From: Halorubrum salsamenti
GTDB taxonomy: Archaea > Halobacteriota > Halobacteria > Halobacteriales > Haloferacaceae
Assembly (NCBI RefSeq): GCF_007671685.1
Contig: NZ_VCNL01000005.1
Coordinates: forward strand, 62,001 to 126,000
Reading direction: 5' to 3'
DNA: 64,000 nucleotides
Shown: one piece after another, positions 49,239-57,752 of the stretch
Numbering within the stretch: position 1 is the first letter of the stretch
How the letters are laid out: the number at the start of each line of letters is the position of its first letter
Notes under the pieces: model-generated
What the model was told of the DNA's origin: nothing
Databases searched by the model: none
Seen by the model: only the letters and a program-made list of their open reading frames with translations
Translations under genes and position numbers: made by a program

Positions 49239-51185
49239 TCAGTCGTCGGCGGGGGCCGCGGAGTCGCCGGCGGAGACGCCGGTGCCGGGACCGACCTCGA
49301 TCCCGAGTTCCTCGAGCTTCTCGTCGGGAACGACGCCGTCGACCCACCCGCGGGTCTCGTAGTACTCGGCCTTCATCTCGTCGAGTTCGCAGAGTTCGCC
49401 CTCGCTACCCCCCTGTCCGGGGATGGCGTCCGGGTGTCCCTCGACGAAGCGCCCGGGGAGGTCGTCGTCCTCGGCGTCGAAGCCGGCGAGGTTGTTGAAG
49501 TAGCGCTCGAGGTTGTACACCCGCTCGCCGGCCTCGAACAGCTCGTCCTCGGTGACGTCGCGGCCGGTCATGCCGCTGTACTGGAGCACGTACTCCTCGA
49601 TCCCCTCCGCGAAGGCGTTGAACTTGCAGATGTCGAACGAGTCCGAGATCGCGTGCAGGTCTTGGAAGGTGGCGGTGAGCTCGCCCTTGCCCTCCCACTC
49701 GTACGGGTCGACCTTCTCCGGGATCCCGAGGATCTCGGCCGCCGGCGTGTAGGCCCGGAGGTGACAGGCGCCCCGGTTGGAGGTCGCGTACGCGATCCCC
49801 ATCCCCTTCATGCAGCGCGGGTCGTACGCCGGGATCGACTGCCCCTTAACGGCCAGCGAGTTGTCGTGTGCGTCCTTCGCGTCGGCGACGCGGTCCGCTC
49901 CCTCCGCGAGGAGGTCGCCGAGGTCCGAGGAGCGGTAGCCGATCTCGTCGATGAGGTCGATCATCGTCTCGGAGTCGCCCCAGTCGAGGTGGCCGACGCC
50001 GTCGAGCTTGCCCTCCTCGCTCATCTCCATCGCCATCGCCATCATGTTTCCGACCTCGATCGTGTCGACGCCCACCTGGTTGCAGCGCTGGATCATCAGC
50101 GCGATCTCGTCGCGGTGGGTGTGTCCCGAGTTCGGCCCGAGCGCGAACGCGGACTCGTACTCGTACGACTCCATGTGGACGTTCATGTCCTCGCCTTTGT
50201 GCTGGAGCTGGACCTCGACCTCCTTCTTGCACGCCACCGGACAGGAGTGACAGGTCGGGTCGTTGACGAGGATGTTCTCCTCCACGTTCTCGCCGGAGAC
50301 GCGCTCGGCGTCGATGTCGGCCCCCTCGGCGTCGCCGTACGCCCTCGTGGAGGTGTACTTCGCGTTCTTCGTCGGGAGCCCGTCCATCTCCTCGGTCGCG
50401 TTCATCAGGACGTTCGTCCCGTACACGGAGAGCCCGCCCTCGTTGGGCGCGGTGACCTCCGACTCCTGAATGACGCCCATCGCCTGCTGGTACCCCTCCT
50501 GGAACGTCTCGGGGTCGGCCGGCTTCGGCATGTCGGTACCGCTCTTCACGACGACGGCCTTCACGTTCTTCGCGCCCATCACGGCGCCCGTGCCGCCCCG
50601 GCCAGAGGCGCGGTCGTCCTCGTTCATCACGCAGGCGTATCGGACGCCGTTCTCGCCGCCCGGTCCGATCGTCATCACGGAGAGGTTCTTGCCGACGGAC
50701 CCGTCGACCTCCTCGCCGAGCATGTCGATCGCGTCGTGCGTCTCCTTCCCCCAGAGGTGGGAGGCGTCGCGGATCTCGACCTCGCCGTCCTCGACGAACA
50801 GGTAGACGGGGTCGTCGCTCGCGCCGTCGAGCAGGATCCCGTCGAGTCCGGCCCACTTGAGCCGCGCGCCGGACCAGCCGCCGTGGTGCGAGTCCGTCAC
50901 CGTTCCCGTCAGCGGCGACTTCGTCACCAAGGCGATCCGGCCGCTCATTACGGTCTGGGTCCCCGTGAGCGGGCCCGTCATGATCGAGAGCCGGTTTTCC
51001 GGTCCCAGCGGGTCGACGTCCGGCCCGGCCTCGAAGAGATACTTCACCCCGAGTCCGCGCGCGCCGATGTACTTCTCCGCGTCCTCCTCGTCGATGCCCT
51101 CGTAGCTGACGTCGCCGTCGCCGAGATCGACCTGTGCCACTCGGTCCCTGTAGCCGCCCATTTCAGTCATGGCAGTGTTCAACAT
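49239..51185 (-). CDS. aor: Tungsten-dependent aldehyde ferredoxin oxidoreductase
   Basis: A 648-residue AOR-family enzyme that oxidises aldehydes to acids with ferredoxin, using a tungstopterin and one 4Fe-4S cluster. The cluster ligands are C312-x2-C315-x3-C319 in TCHSCPVACK plus a distal Cys in DSFDICKFN. AOR N-terminal motifs are present (GARGLGVKYLF, MTGPLTGT, SHHGGWSGARLKWAG, GRGGTGAVMGAKN). The TATA-like AATAATTAAC near 51211 is 27 bases before ATG 51185. Two internal ATGs (51170, 51161) are possible. Partner ferredoxin could be the gene at 47137. Particular aldehyde unknown. Confidence 0.93.
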   Translation of the reverse strand: MLNTAMTEMGGYRDRVAQVDLGDGDVSYEGIDEEDAEKYIGARGLGVKYLFEAGPDVDPLGPENRLSIMTGPLTGTQTVMSGRIALVTKSPLTGTVTDSHHGGWSGARLKWAGLDGILLDGASDDPVYLFVEDGEVEIRDASHLWGKETHDAIDMLGEEVDGSVGKNLSVMTIGPGGENGVRYACVMNEDDRASGRGGTGAVMGAKNVKAVVVKSGTDMPKPADPETFQEGYQQAMGVIQESEVTAPNEGGLSVYGTNVLMNATEEMDGLPTKNAKYTSTRAYGDAEGADIDAERVSGENVEENILVNDPTCHSCPVACKKEVEVQLQHKGEDMNVHMESYEYESAFALGPNSGHTHRDEIALMIQRCNQVGVDTIEVGNMMAMAMEMSEEGKLDGVGHLDWGDSETMIDLIDEIGYRSSDLGDLLAEGADRVADAKDAHDNSLAVKGQSIPAYDPRCMKGMGIAYATSNRGACHLRAYTPAAEILGIPEKVDPYEWEGKGELTATFQDLHAISDSFDICKFNAFAEGIEEYVLQYSGMTGRDVTEDELFEAGERVYNLERYFNNLAGFDAEDDDLPGRFVEGHPDAIPGQGGSEGELCELDEMKAEYYETRGWVDGVVPDEKLEELGIEVGPGTGVSAGDSAAPADD

Positions 51186-51293
51186 TAGTGTTTGAGCTTC
51201 TGTGTGTTAATTATTGCCATTATTGACCCGCCTATCGGATCGCGAATCGGTCATACGCCCTACGTTTATCACCGTTGACCGGTATCCCTGGAT

Positions 51294-52175
51294 ATGGGTG
51301 ACCGGAACGCCGTCGTTGACCGACTCCGCCGGCCGGAGTACACGGGCGAGAATCGATGTCTGCCGTGCACGGTGCTGAACGTCGCGCTCGCCGTCGTCGC
51401 CGCGGTCGCGGTCACGGCTGTCGGTCTCGCCGCGGGCGGATCTCGCGGCGTCGCGACCGGCGTCGGCGGCACCGTATTCGCCGTCGCTCTGGCCGCGATC
51501 GCGCTGCGCGGCTACCTGATCCCGGGGACGCCCGCGATCACGCGTCGATACTTTCCCGACCGAGTTCTCGACGCGTTCGGTAAGGCGGACACCGACCGCC
51601 CCGTCCTCGAATCGGTCGACGACGAGGCGGTCGTGACGACGCTGTCGCGGGCGGGTGTGCTGGCCGAGAACGACGGCGCCGTCGTTCTCGCCGACGGGTT
51701 TCGAACCGCCGTCCGCGACAGGGTCGGGCCGGGTGATCCGGACGCGGAAGACGTCCGTGTGGCGCTGCGCGCGGACGACGTCAGGCCGCTGGGGTCGGCG
51801 TCGTTCGAGGTCGACGGCGAGGGGATCCACCGCTGGGTCTCGACCGAGGCGGTCGCCGTGGACACGGCGCTCGCCGCCGAACTCGACGACCGTCTCGACG
51901 GATGGGGCGGCCTCGACCGCGACGACCGACGCGACGTGCTGACCGGCCTCCGGCTGCGCGTCGACCGCTGTCCCGCGTGCGACTCCCCCACGGAGACGAC
52001 GGTCGAACGGCTCGACCACTGCTGCCGTCGCCCGCACGTCGCCGTCCGGTCGGCGTGTCGGGAGTGCGACACCCTGCTCGGGGACCACGTGGTGCCCGCG
52101 TCTGCCGCGGACACGTGGATCGAACGCGTGGACGGTACCGAGCCGCCCGATCGGACCGCGTCGCCGTCGCCCTGA
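51294..52175 (+). CDS. Haloarchaeal membrane protein with a C-terminal cysteine-rich domain
   Basis: A 293-residue protein. CLPCTVLN is followed by two membrane helices (ALAVVAAVAVTAVGLAAG and GGTVFAVALAAIALRGYLI), then a soluble domain, and at the end a zinc-ribbon-like set: RCPACDSP, LDHCCRRP, SACRECDTLLG. The cytoplasmic side probably holds the metal site. No family name recognised. It is divergent from aor, 108 bases apart, and convergent with the MscS gene. Confidence 0.75.
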   Translation: MGDRNAVVDRLRRPEYTGENRCLPCTVLNVALAVVAAVAVTAVGLAAGGSRGVATGVGGTVFAVALAAIALRGYLIPGTPAITRRYFPDRVLDAFGKADTDRPVLESVDDEAVVTTLSRAGVLAENDGAVVLADGFRTAVRDRVGPGDPDAEDVRVALRADDVRPLGSASFEVDGEGIHRWVSTEAVAVDTALAAELDDRLDGWGGLDRDDRRDVLTGLRLRVDRCPACDSPTETTVERLDHCCRRPHVAVRSACRECDTLLGDHVVPASAADTWIERVDGTEPPDRTASPSP

Positions 52176-52337
52176 CCCGAGCGACGGAGCTCGTCGACGT
52201 CCGCCTCCGGATCGGACGGCTGTGCCTTCTCCGAGTCAGCTGTTCGAGAGGGGAAACGCCGTTCAGCAGCGTCACACTCCACGGGATTTCTCACCCTCGC
52301 CGGTACTCCTCGGAACCGCTATTTACTCCGGCTGTGG

Positions 52338-53219
52338 TCAGTCGCTGGTGACCGCTTCGAATTCGCCGGCGTTTGTGACCTCGATACCACCTGAGAGTTC
52401 TGTGTTGGGGTACGGCATGTCGATCCCTTCGCTATCGAAGCGGTGCTTGACCGCCTCGACGAATTGTGCACGTATTGCCCCGTAGCTACTCTCGTTCGGA
52501 TCGATCCAGATCCGCCCTTGGAGCACCACAGCCGAATCACCCAGTCCTGTGACCGGTGCCGTAGGTGCAGGCTCCTCAAGAACGCCGTCGATCTGCGTCC
52601 CCTCATCGATAATGGCATCTCGCGCTTGGCCGGTGTCATCGTCGTACCCGATACCGAAATCAACCGACACCCGGCGCTGATCGTTCGCCACGTTATTGAT
52701 CACCGCTGCACTCGCGAGATCGCTGTTCGGCACGGTGACCAGTTGGTTGTCGAACGTGTCCAGTTTCGTCACCCGCAGTTGGATGTCTCGAACCACGCCG
52801 CTGTTTCCGTTCCATTCGATCCAGTCACCAACCGTGAACGGTTCATCCTGAATGATGAACACGCCGGCAACGAAGTTGGCGATGAGATCTTGGGCCGCGA
52901 AGCCGACGGCGAGCGCGAGCGCACCGGCGAGGGTCGCGAACGCAGCCAGGACGACGCCGAAGCCAGCAACTGTGGCGGCTAGCGCTACTGCCACGACGGC
53001 GATGACCACAACTGTCGTGCTTACCATGAGGCCGACGAGCGTCTCATCGAAGTCCCGACGCCTGAGACTGTGTTCCACCGCTCGGGTTAGGAAATACTTC
53101 CCGAGCAGATAGATGATCACGAACACGACGATGAATAACACAACCGTCGTGACCGCACTGACAAGCGGTGGGACGTACTGTTGTGGATCGAGAGCGACTC
53201 CTTGTATGGGTGTTACCAT
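52338..53219 (-). CDS. MscS-family mechanosensitive channel
   Basis: A 293-residue channel with three N-terminal helices; the pore helix is the Gly/Ala-rich FATLAGALALAVGFAAQDLIANF and the beta domain reads PFTVGDWIEWNGNSGVVRDI and DNQLVTVPNS. It releases solutes on hypo-osmotic shock. TTTAAATATT at about 53240-53249 is 27 bases before ATG 53219, giving a leaderless start. Normal family length, intact. A truncated TnpB remnant starts about 80 bases upstream, just beyond the promoter. Confidence 0.92.
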   Translation of the reverse strand: MVTPIQGVALDPQQYVPPLVSAVTTVVLFIVVFVIIYLLGKYFLTRAVEHSLRRRDFDETLVGLMVSTTVVVIAVVAVALAATVAGFGVVLAAFATLAGALALAVGFAAQDLIANFVAGVFIIQDEPFTVGDWIEWNGNSGVVRDIQLRVTKLDTFDNQLVTVPNSDLASAAVINNVANDQRRVSVDFGIGYDDDTGQARDAIIDEGTQIDGVLEEPAPTAPVTGLGDSAVVLQGRIWIDPNESSYGAIRAQFVEAVKHRFDSEGIDMPYPNTELSGGIEVTNAGEFEAVTSD

Positions 53220-53297
53220 ACACCATATGTTACTCCGGCAATATTTAAAGACACACCATGACTGGAGTACCGACGCGGGACCGGAGCTGAGGCCGGT

Positions 53298-54085
53298 AAT
53301 TGGCGTACGTTTCCGACGAGGATTTCGAGTTTCGGATGGCGCACTTGCAGTACCGCGACGGTGAGTGGTATCTCCACGCCTCAATGCGGAAAGTCGAAGT
53401 AGACGAAGAATCATCTGGATCCGAGTCCAAGCACAGAACAGTTCTTGGTGTGGATTTAGGCGTGAACAACCTCGCCGTTGCTTCGACGGGGGGATTCTGG
53501 TCGGCAGACGAGTTCAACCACTGGCGTCGGGAGTATGAGAAACGCCGTGCATCACTACAGCAGTGCGGTTCTCGACACGCCCACGAGAACATCGAGAGCG
53601 TCGGACAGAAAGAGTACGGACGCTTCGAAATATACCTACACACAGTGGCGAACGAACTCATCGAGGAGGCCATCGAGAACGACTGTTCGCACATCGTGTT
53701 CGAGGATTTAACCCACATTCGGGAGAACATTCCCGAGGCGACGTGGCAACACATCTGGGCGTTCCGACGCCTCTACGAATACGTCGAATACAAAGCCAAC
53801 GAGCACGGCGTCGACGTCGTACAGGTTGACCCACGCAATACATCGAAGCGATGTTCGACATGTGGGTTTACCCACCCGGACAATCGGTCGGGTGAGACGT
53901 TCAGGTGTCAGCAGTGCGGATACGAGAACCATGCCGACTACAACGCTGCGAAGAACATCGGTCTACAGTATCTCCGTCATCGGCAAAACGCAGACGATGG
54001 AGGCGCACCCGTAGATGTGCGCTTGAATCGCGGGACACTGAACGTGAGTGGGGAGTACATACCCCCTGCCTCGGCTGAGGCATAG
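53298..54085 (+). pseudogene. TnpB (IS1341-type), N-terminally truncated
   Basis: About 262 residues remain of a protein that is usually near 400. The RuvC catalytic residues are kept: Asp in [10 protein letters not shown], Glu in VFEDLTHI, Asp in HADYNAAKN, together with the four-Cys zinc finger ([16 protein letters not shown]). The N-terminal helical and RNA-binding part is missing, so RNA-guided cleavage is unlikely. Its 3' end is followed by a hairpin at 54106-54126, the place of the omega-RNA end. It has no start codon of its own at the homology boundary. Confidence 0.85.
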
Positions 54086-54105
54086 AACGGGAGTCCACGC
54101 GAAAG

Positions 54106-54126
54106 CCTCGGGGCTTGACCCCGAGG
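54106..54126 (+). terminator. Hairpin CCTCGGGG-CTTGA-CCCCGAGG at the TnpB remnant's right end
   Basis: Perfect eight-base stem 21 bases after the TnpB stop; a second stem (GCCTC-GGCT-GAGGC) lies at 54068-54081. This is the expected omega-RNA 3' structure and right end of an IS605-superfamily element. Confidence 0.65.
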
Positions 54127-54134
54127 TGATTTAC

Positions 54135-55076
54135 TCACAGCAACTCGTTGACCTCGTCGATCGAGCGAAGGTCAGCGAGGAGGTTCTGCTCGGCTTCGGT
54201 GAGGCTGTCCTCGGCCTGCAGTTCTTTCGCGCGCTTCAGTTTCGAGAAGTTGTCGTAAGACTCCATCGTGTCGAGGAGGAAATCCACGGCTGCTTTCTCG
54301 TCAGACTGTCCCTTGCCGTTCAGTTCCGTCATGAGCTTGGCAGCCTTCTGACTGAGTTCCTGTTCGCGCTTTTCGTACTGCTCCCGTGCGAGTTCGAAGA
54401 CCGCGTAGTTTCCGTCGTAGGAGGCTCCGTCAGCGGTACACACCTGTCTGTCCTCTTGGAGTTCGTAGTCATCCTCCGGTGCCGAGTCATCGAAACAGAC
54501 GAGATAGCACGGCTGGAGCTGGGGCTGGCGGTCGTCCCGTGGATCCTTCTCGAGTGTGATCCGCCGATCGATGATCGCGTCGTGATCGTTGATGTCGTCG
54601 ACCAGTTGCAGCAGCTTCTCGCCGCTCATCTTGGGGAGGTCGCCAACGGGCGCGAGTGCCGGCAAGACGATCTCGGTCAGCGGAGCGAGCTCGTCCACCC
54701 GCTCAATCAGCCAGGTGGGAACGCCATCGACGTCGTATACCTTCACCTCCAGCGTGAGTCGCTTGTCGCTGAAATCGCGTAACGACAGTAAGACGTCGTA
54801 GAGGAAATCGTTCTTCCATCCGAGTTCGACTTCGCGTTCGAGGGCGTGGAGGCGGCAGACCGGGGGTTCACTCCCGAATCGGGTTTTCGTCACCACGATA
54901 AGGTCGTTGTTACCGATAAGGGGGAGGTCAACGTCACGGCGCTCGGTGACGTTCAACCCGCGCAGGCGGATGGACAGCGGTGCCGCCTCCTCGAACTCGG
55001 CCGACCCGGAGATGTCCGATGTCGGTGCTCGCAGCGAGATACCAGCGTCCGTCTGTAGTGGTGTTCCGAGCCACAT
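54135..55076 (-). CDS. Hypothetical protein between two TnpB elements
   Basis: A 313-residue soluble protein. The N-terminal half looks beta-rich (SIRLRGLNVTERRDVDLPLI), the C-terminal half is helical and charged, with a coiled-coil-like stretch (ELAREQYEKREQELSQKAAK) and a final LLADLRSIDEVNELL. No signal peptide or catalytic motif is visible and no family is recognised. Codon use is normal for the window. It is bracketed by a TnpB remnant and an intact TnpB element, so it may be cargo or simply a neighbour of an insertion hotspot. Confidence 0.75.
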   Translation of the reverse strand: MWLGTPLQTDAGISLRAPTSDISGSAEFEEAAPLSIRLRGLNVTERRDVDLPLIGNNDLIVVTKTRFGSEPPVCRLHALEREVELGWKNDFLYDVLLSLRDFSDKRLTLEVKVYDVDGVPTWLIERVDELAPLTEIVLPALAPVGDLPKMSGEKLLQLVDDINDHDAIIDRRITLEKDPRDDRQPQLQPCYLVCFDDSAPEDDYELQEDRQVCTADGASYDGNYAVFELAREQYEKREQELSQKAAKLMTELNGKGQSDEKAAVDFLLDTMESYDNFSKLKRAKELQAEDSLTEAEQNLLADLRSIDEVNELL

Positions 55077-55283
55077 ACTATAACGGACAACGACGAGTCT
55101 AATGAGTGTTCTCTCCGTTTAGCTGATTGAGGCGCTAAGCCCCCTTCCTCAGCGAGCGACCAACGGGAGCGAGCAGGGAGGGGATACAGCGCCGCACAGT
55201 TCTCAAACACCTTCGACGCTCGGCTCACAGGCCAACGCTTCACCAAAACTATCATACGTATAACGTGTATACCATGCATTACG

Positions 55284-55403
55284 GTGAAACGGAAGACAAT
55301 CACCATCCGGGAGGACCAAGGCGAGTGGATAGAGGACCAACACCTCAACCTCTCGTCGTTCGTTCGAGAGCAGTTGGACGAACTCATCGAGGAACGAGAG
55401 TAA
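55284..55403 (+). CDS. Ribbon-helix-helix protein of the TnpB element
   Basis: A 39-residue protein starting GTG and reading KRKTITIREDQGEWIEDQHL, then SSFVREQLDELIEERE. This is a complete ribbon-helix-helix: one strand followed by two helices. A CATACGTATAACG box about 27 bases before the GTG supports a leaderless start. It ends three bases before the tnpB ATG. Small RHH genes often sit before haloarchaeal tnpB and may repress it. Confidence 0.8.
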   Translation: MKRKTITIREDQGEWIEDQHLNLSSFVREQLDELIEERE

Positions 55404-55406
55404 CGG

Positions 55407-56648
55407 ATGTACTACGCCTACAAGTACCGTCTCAAGCCGTCCGACGCCCACCGTGAGGAGTTGGACCGCCACCGAGACATTTGTAGGCAACTCTACAACC
55501 ACACGCTCTACCGCCTCAACGAGTACCAAGACGAACACGGCGAACTACCGTCCATGACCACGCTTCGGTCGGAACTCCCCGACCTCAAGAAGTGGTGGGA
55601 CGGCCTCTCGGACGTGTACTCGAAGGTTCTCCAAACCGTCGTAGAGCGTCTGTTCGACAATCTCAAAGGTCTCTCCGCACTCAAGGAGAATGGCTACGGC
55701 GTCGGTCAACTCAAATGGAAGCCACCGCGGGAGTTCCGCAGTTTCACGTACAGTCAGTCTGGCTTCAAGCTCGACAAGAAGGGCGGTCAGGCTGTCCTGT
55801 CACTCTCGAAACTCGCGGACATACCGATTCGGCTCCACCGCGCCATTCCCGACGACGCGAACCTCAAGCAGGTCACGGTCAAGAAGGAACCGACGGGCAA
55901 GTGGTTCGCCACCTTCGGCGTCCAAATGGCTCGTGAACCACCCGAACCGCCTGAGAAACCCGAGCAGTGCGTCGGTATCGACGTGGGCATACTCAAGTAC
56001 GCCCACGACACGGACGGCACGGCGGTCGGGTCGCTCGACCTCTCGGACGAACGTGACCGCTTGGAACGCGAGCAACGGAAGCTCTCGCGCAAACAGCATG
56101 GGTCGAACAACTGGGAGAAACAACGGCGACGAGTCGCGGAGTGTCACGCCGATCTCCGACGGAAGCGCCGTGACTTCTTACACAAGCTCTCTGCGTACTA
56201 CGCTCGGGAGTACGACTTTGTGGCGGTTGAAGACTTGAATGTGAAGGGGATGATGGAGTCGCCGTCGAACAGCCGCAACACGGCATCTGCCGCGTGGCGA
56301 ACGTTCCTCTCGTTGCTCGAATACAAGTGTGAGCGAGAGGGGACGCACTTCGTCGCGGTCAATCCGAGAGGGACGACCAAGGAGTGCGCGGGGTGCGGCG
56401 TTTCGACCGACAAGCCGTTGTGGGTCCGTGAACACTCCTGTCCCGCCTGCGGGTTTGAGGCGGACAGGGACGCGAACGCGGCGTGGAACATCCTTTCTCG
56501 CGGTCTCGAAGACTTAGGAGTGGGACACTCCGAATCACCGCCTGTGGAGACTGCGCTCTCTGTGGATACGCCTGTATCTGCAAAGCGCGTCGTAGAAACA
56601 GGAAGCCCTACCCTCAAGGAGCGAACGGCGCAAGCCGTGAGCGAGTAG
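55407..56648 (+). CDS. tnpB: TnpB, intact RNA-guided nuclease of an IS1341-type element
   Basis: A 413-residue TnpB of normal length. The N-terminal helical/OB part (MYYAYKYRLKPSDAHREELD) is complete. RuvC residues are Asp192 (VGIDVGIL), Glu275 (VAVEDLNV) and Asp355 (EADRDANAAWN). The zinc finger is CAGC (327-330) and CPAC (345-348). TnpB uses an omega-RNA from the element's right end to cut target DNA and promote element retention. It is cotranscribed with the RHH gene. The 3' end of the gene overlaps the right-end stem that should form the guide scaffold. Confidence 0.93.
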   Translation: MYYAYKYRLKPSDAHREELDRHRDICRQLYNHTLYRLNEYQDEHGELPSMTTLRSELPDLKKWWDGLSDVYSKVLQTVVERLFDNLKGLSALKENGYGVGQLKWKPPREFRSFTYSQSGFKLDKKGGQAVLSLSKLADIPIRLHRAIPDDANLKQVTVKKEPTGKWFATFGVQMAREPPEPPEKPEQCVGIDVGILKYAHDTDGTAVGSLDLSDERDRLEREQRKLSRKQHGSNNWEKQRRRVAECHADLRRKRRDFLHKLSAYYAREYDFVAVEDLNVKGMMESPSNSRNTASAAWRTFLSLLEYKCEREGTHFVAVNPRGTTKECAGCGVSTDKPLWVREHSCPACGFEADRDANAAWNILSRGLEDLGVGHSESPPVETALSVDTPVSAKRVVETGSPTLKERTAQAVSE

Positions 56649-56655
56649 GGTAGGG
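56606..56655 (+). ncRNA. Probable omega-RNA 3' scaffold of the TnpB element
   Basis: CCCTACCCTC (56606-56615) pairs with GAGTAGGGTAGGG (56643-56655), with an inner ACGGC-GCAA-GCCGT hairpin. It overlaps the last tnpB codons and is directly followed by TTCAC and the flanking gene. This is the layout of TnpB omega-RNAs, where the guide lies just past the element's right end. Confidence 0.55.
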
Positions 56656-56663
56656 TAGTTCAC

Positions 56664-57127
56664 GCATCAACGCGCACATCAACTACGATCTCGCCTTGGC
56701 GCTCTCGGAGATCGGACTGGACCCGGATCGCCCCGACAAGTACGCTGATCACAACCGGATCAACGACATCCTCTACCGGCTGGTGAGCGTCCAGCAGGAC
56801 TTACTCTCGCAACGGTACGCCCCGGGGCTGTCACGGATTGGGGACCAACTCGGGGAGTTGGACGACTCGATCGTTGGTCTGAACCTCCAAACGGCCAGGG
56901 AAATGGCGTGGCAGGTGGCCGTACTCCGGTCCGACGTCAGGTGGATGCTGGTGGAGAAGTACACCCGGTGGATTCTCAGCCGGACTGCGACGGGTGGGGC
57001 GTATCTCCTGTTACGGCCGAAGGCGAGTCCGGAAACGATGGCGGTACTGCGAGACATCGAAACGAACGAGTTCGACCTCTCGTCTTTCGCGGAAACATTC
57101 CATAACTATACAGAGAGGCCTCCGTGA
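56664..57127 (+). pseudogene. DUF5995 family protein, N-terminus lost at the TnpB insertion
   Basis: The frame resumes right at the element's end as RINAHINYDLALALSEIGLD and continues through NRINDILYRLVSVQQDLLSQ to a normal end at 57127. HINYDLALAL and the Asn-Asp-Ile pattern are DUF5995 features. About 90 N-terminal residues and any start codon are absent, and no matching fragment is visible on the left side of the element, so sequence was also deleted. A stop codon from the element lies just upstream in frame. Confidence 0.75.
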
Positions 57128-57304
57128 GTATTGGCGGCCCACCGGTATTGCGGCGCGGAACCGACGACTGGCCGTACCGCTCCGGTCACACCGGAGCTCC
57201 ATCTATAATCTATATGGACAACGGTTCCAGATTATGGTATCTTCTGGGGCACGCCGGCTACACACGACCTGCTGAATTCATTCTCTGTATCTCGCAAGGC
57301 ATTC

Positions 57305-57694
57305 CTACCGAAAGGGGAAGGGGAGTAGACCGGCACTGGTCTGTAAGTCCCTTGTATTGACCGGAATCGGATCAGAACAGGGTGGATCGCCGCCGTCGCC
57401 GAGCCCGCCCCCGTACCGTTCGAGCACTTCCGTAACGGTGACTTCGAACGCGTCGTACCACTCCGTCCACCGTCGCTTTGCTCGCCTGTGGTCTGTATCC
57501 GCTCCAAACGATTCGAGTCCGTCGAGCGACTCCCAGTAGTAGGCAACGAGAACCTCGTCACTTTCGGGGTTGTTCCACGTACGTTCACCGAGATACCCGT
57601 CTGTGTCTTCGGCGGCCGCCTGTATCGTGTCGTTCAATTCGTGGAATTCCTCGTCGTACTCTCCCGGATCAAGACGAAACGTGACGAGATACAT
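57305..57694 (-). CDS. Antibiotic biosynthesis monooxygenase (ABM)-type small protein
   Basis: A 129-residue ferredoxin-like protein. MYLVTFRLDPGEYDEEFHEL, DTDGYLGERTWNNPESDEVLV and WESLDGLESFGADTDHRRAK show the ABM pattern of an initial strand, a helix and a Trp-containing strand. Relatives are cofactor-free monooxygenases or heme-degrading enzymes. The C-terminal 30 residues (GGLGDGGDPPCSDPIPV...) are atypical and may be read-through of a lost stop. ATG 57694 begins the first strand. It is divergent from the PLP enzyme, 58 bases apart. Confidence 0.7.
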   Translation of the reverse strand: MYLVTFRLDPGEYDEEFHELNDTIQAAAEDTDGYLGERTWNNPESDEVLVAYYWESLDGLESFGADTDHRRAKRRWTEWYDAFEVTVTEVLERYGGGLGDGGDPPCSDPIPVNTRDLQTSAGLLPFPFR

Positions 57695-57752
57695 CGACAC
57701 CTGTTTGCCCTGCCACGTGGATAACACAAACGGGTTTACCGTCGATTCACCG

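Larger units (their letters stand above)
55125..56663 (+). mobile_element. IS1341-type element with RHH gene and tnpB, no tnpA
   Basis: The left end has stem sequences (TTAGC...GCTAAG near 55121-55140 and CCCCTTCC...GGGAGGGG beyond it). The element carries a small RHH gene and an intact tnpB, then a long right-end stem (56606-56655) and TTCAC. The right boundary is placed where DUF5995 coding sequence begins. No transposase TnpA is encoded; movement would need one supplied elsewhere. Left boundary is approximate. Confidence 0.75.

Noticed and set aside
49218-51188. A 656-codon open frame antisense to aor
   Set aside because: Spans the AOR gene almost exactly and has only a shadow composition rich in Val, Leu and His.
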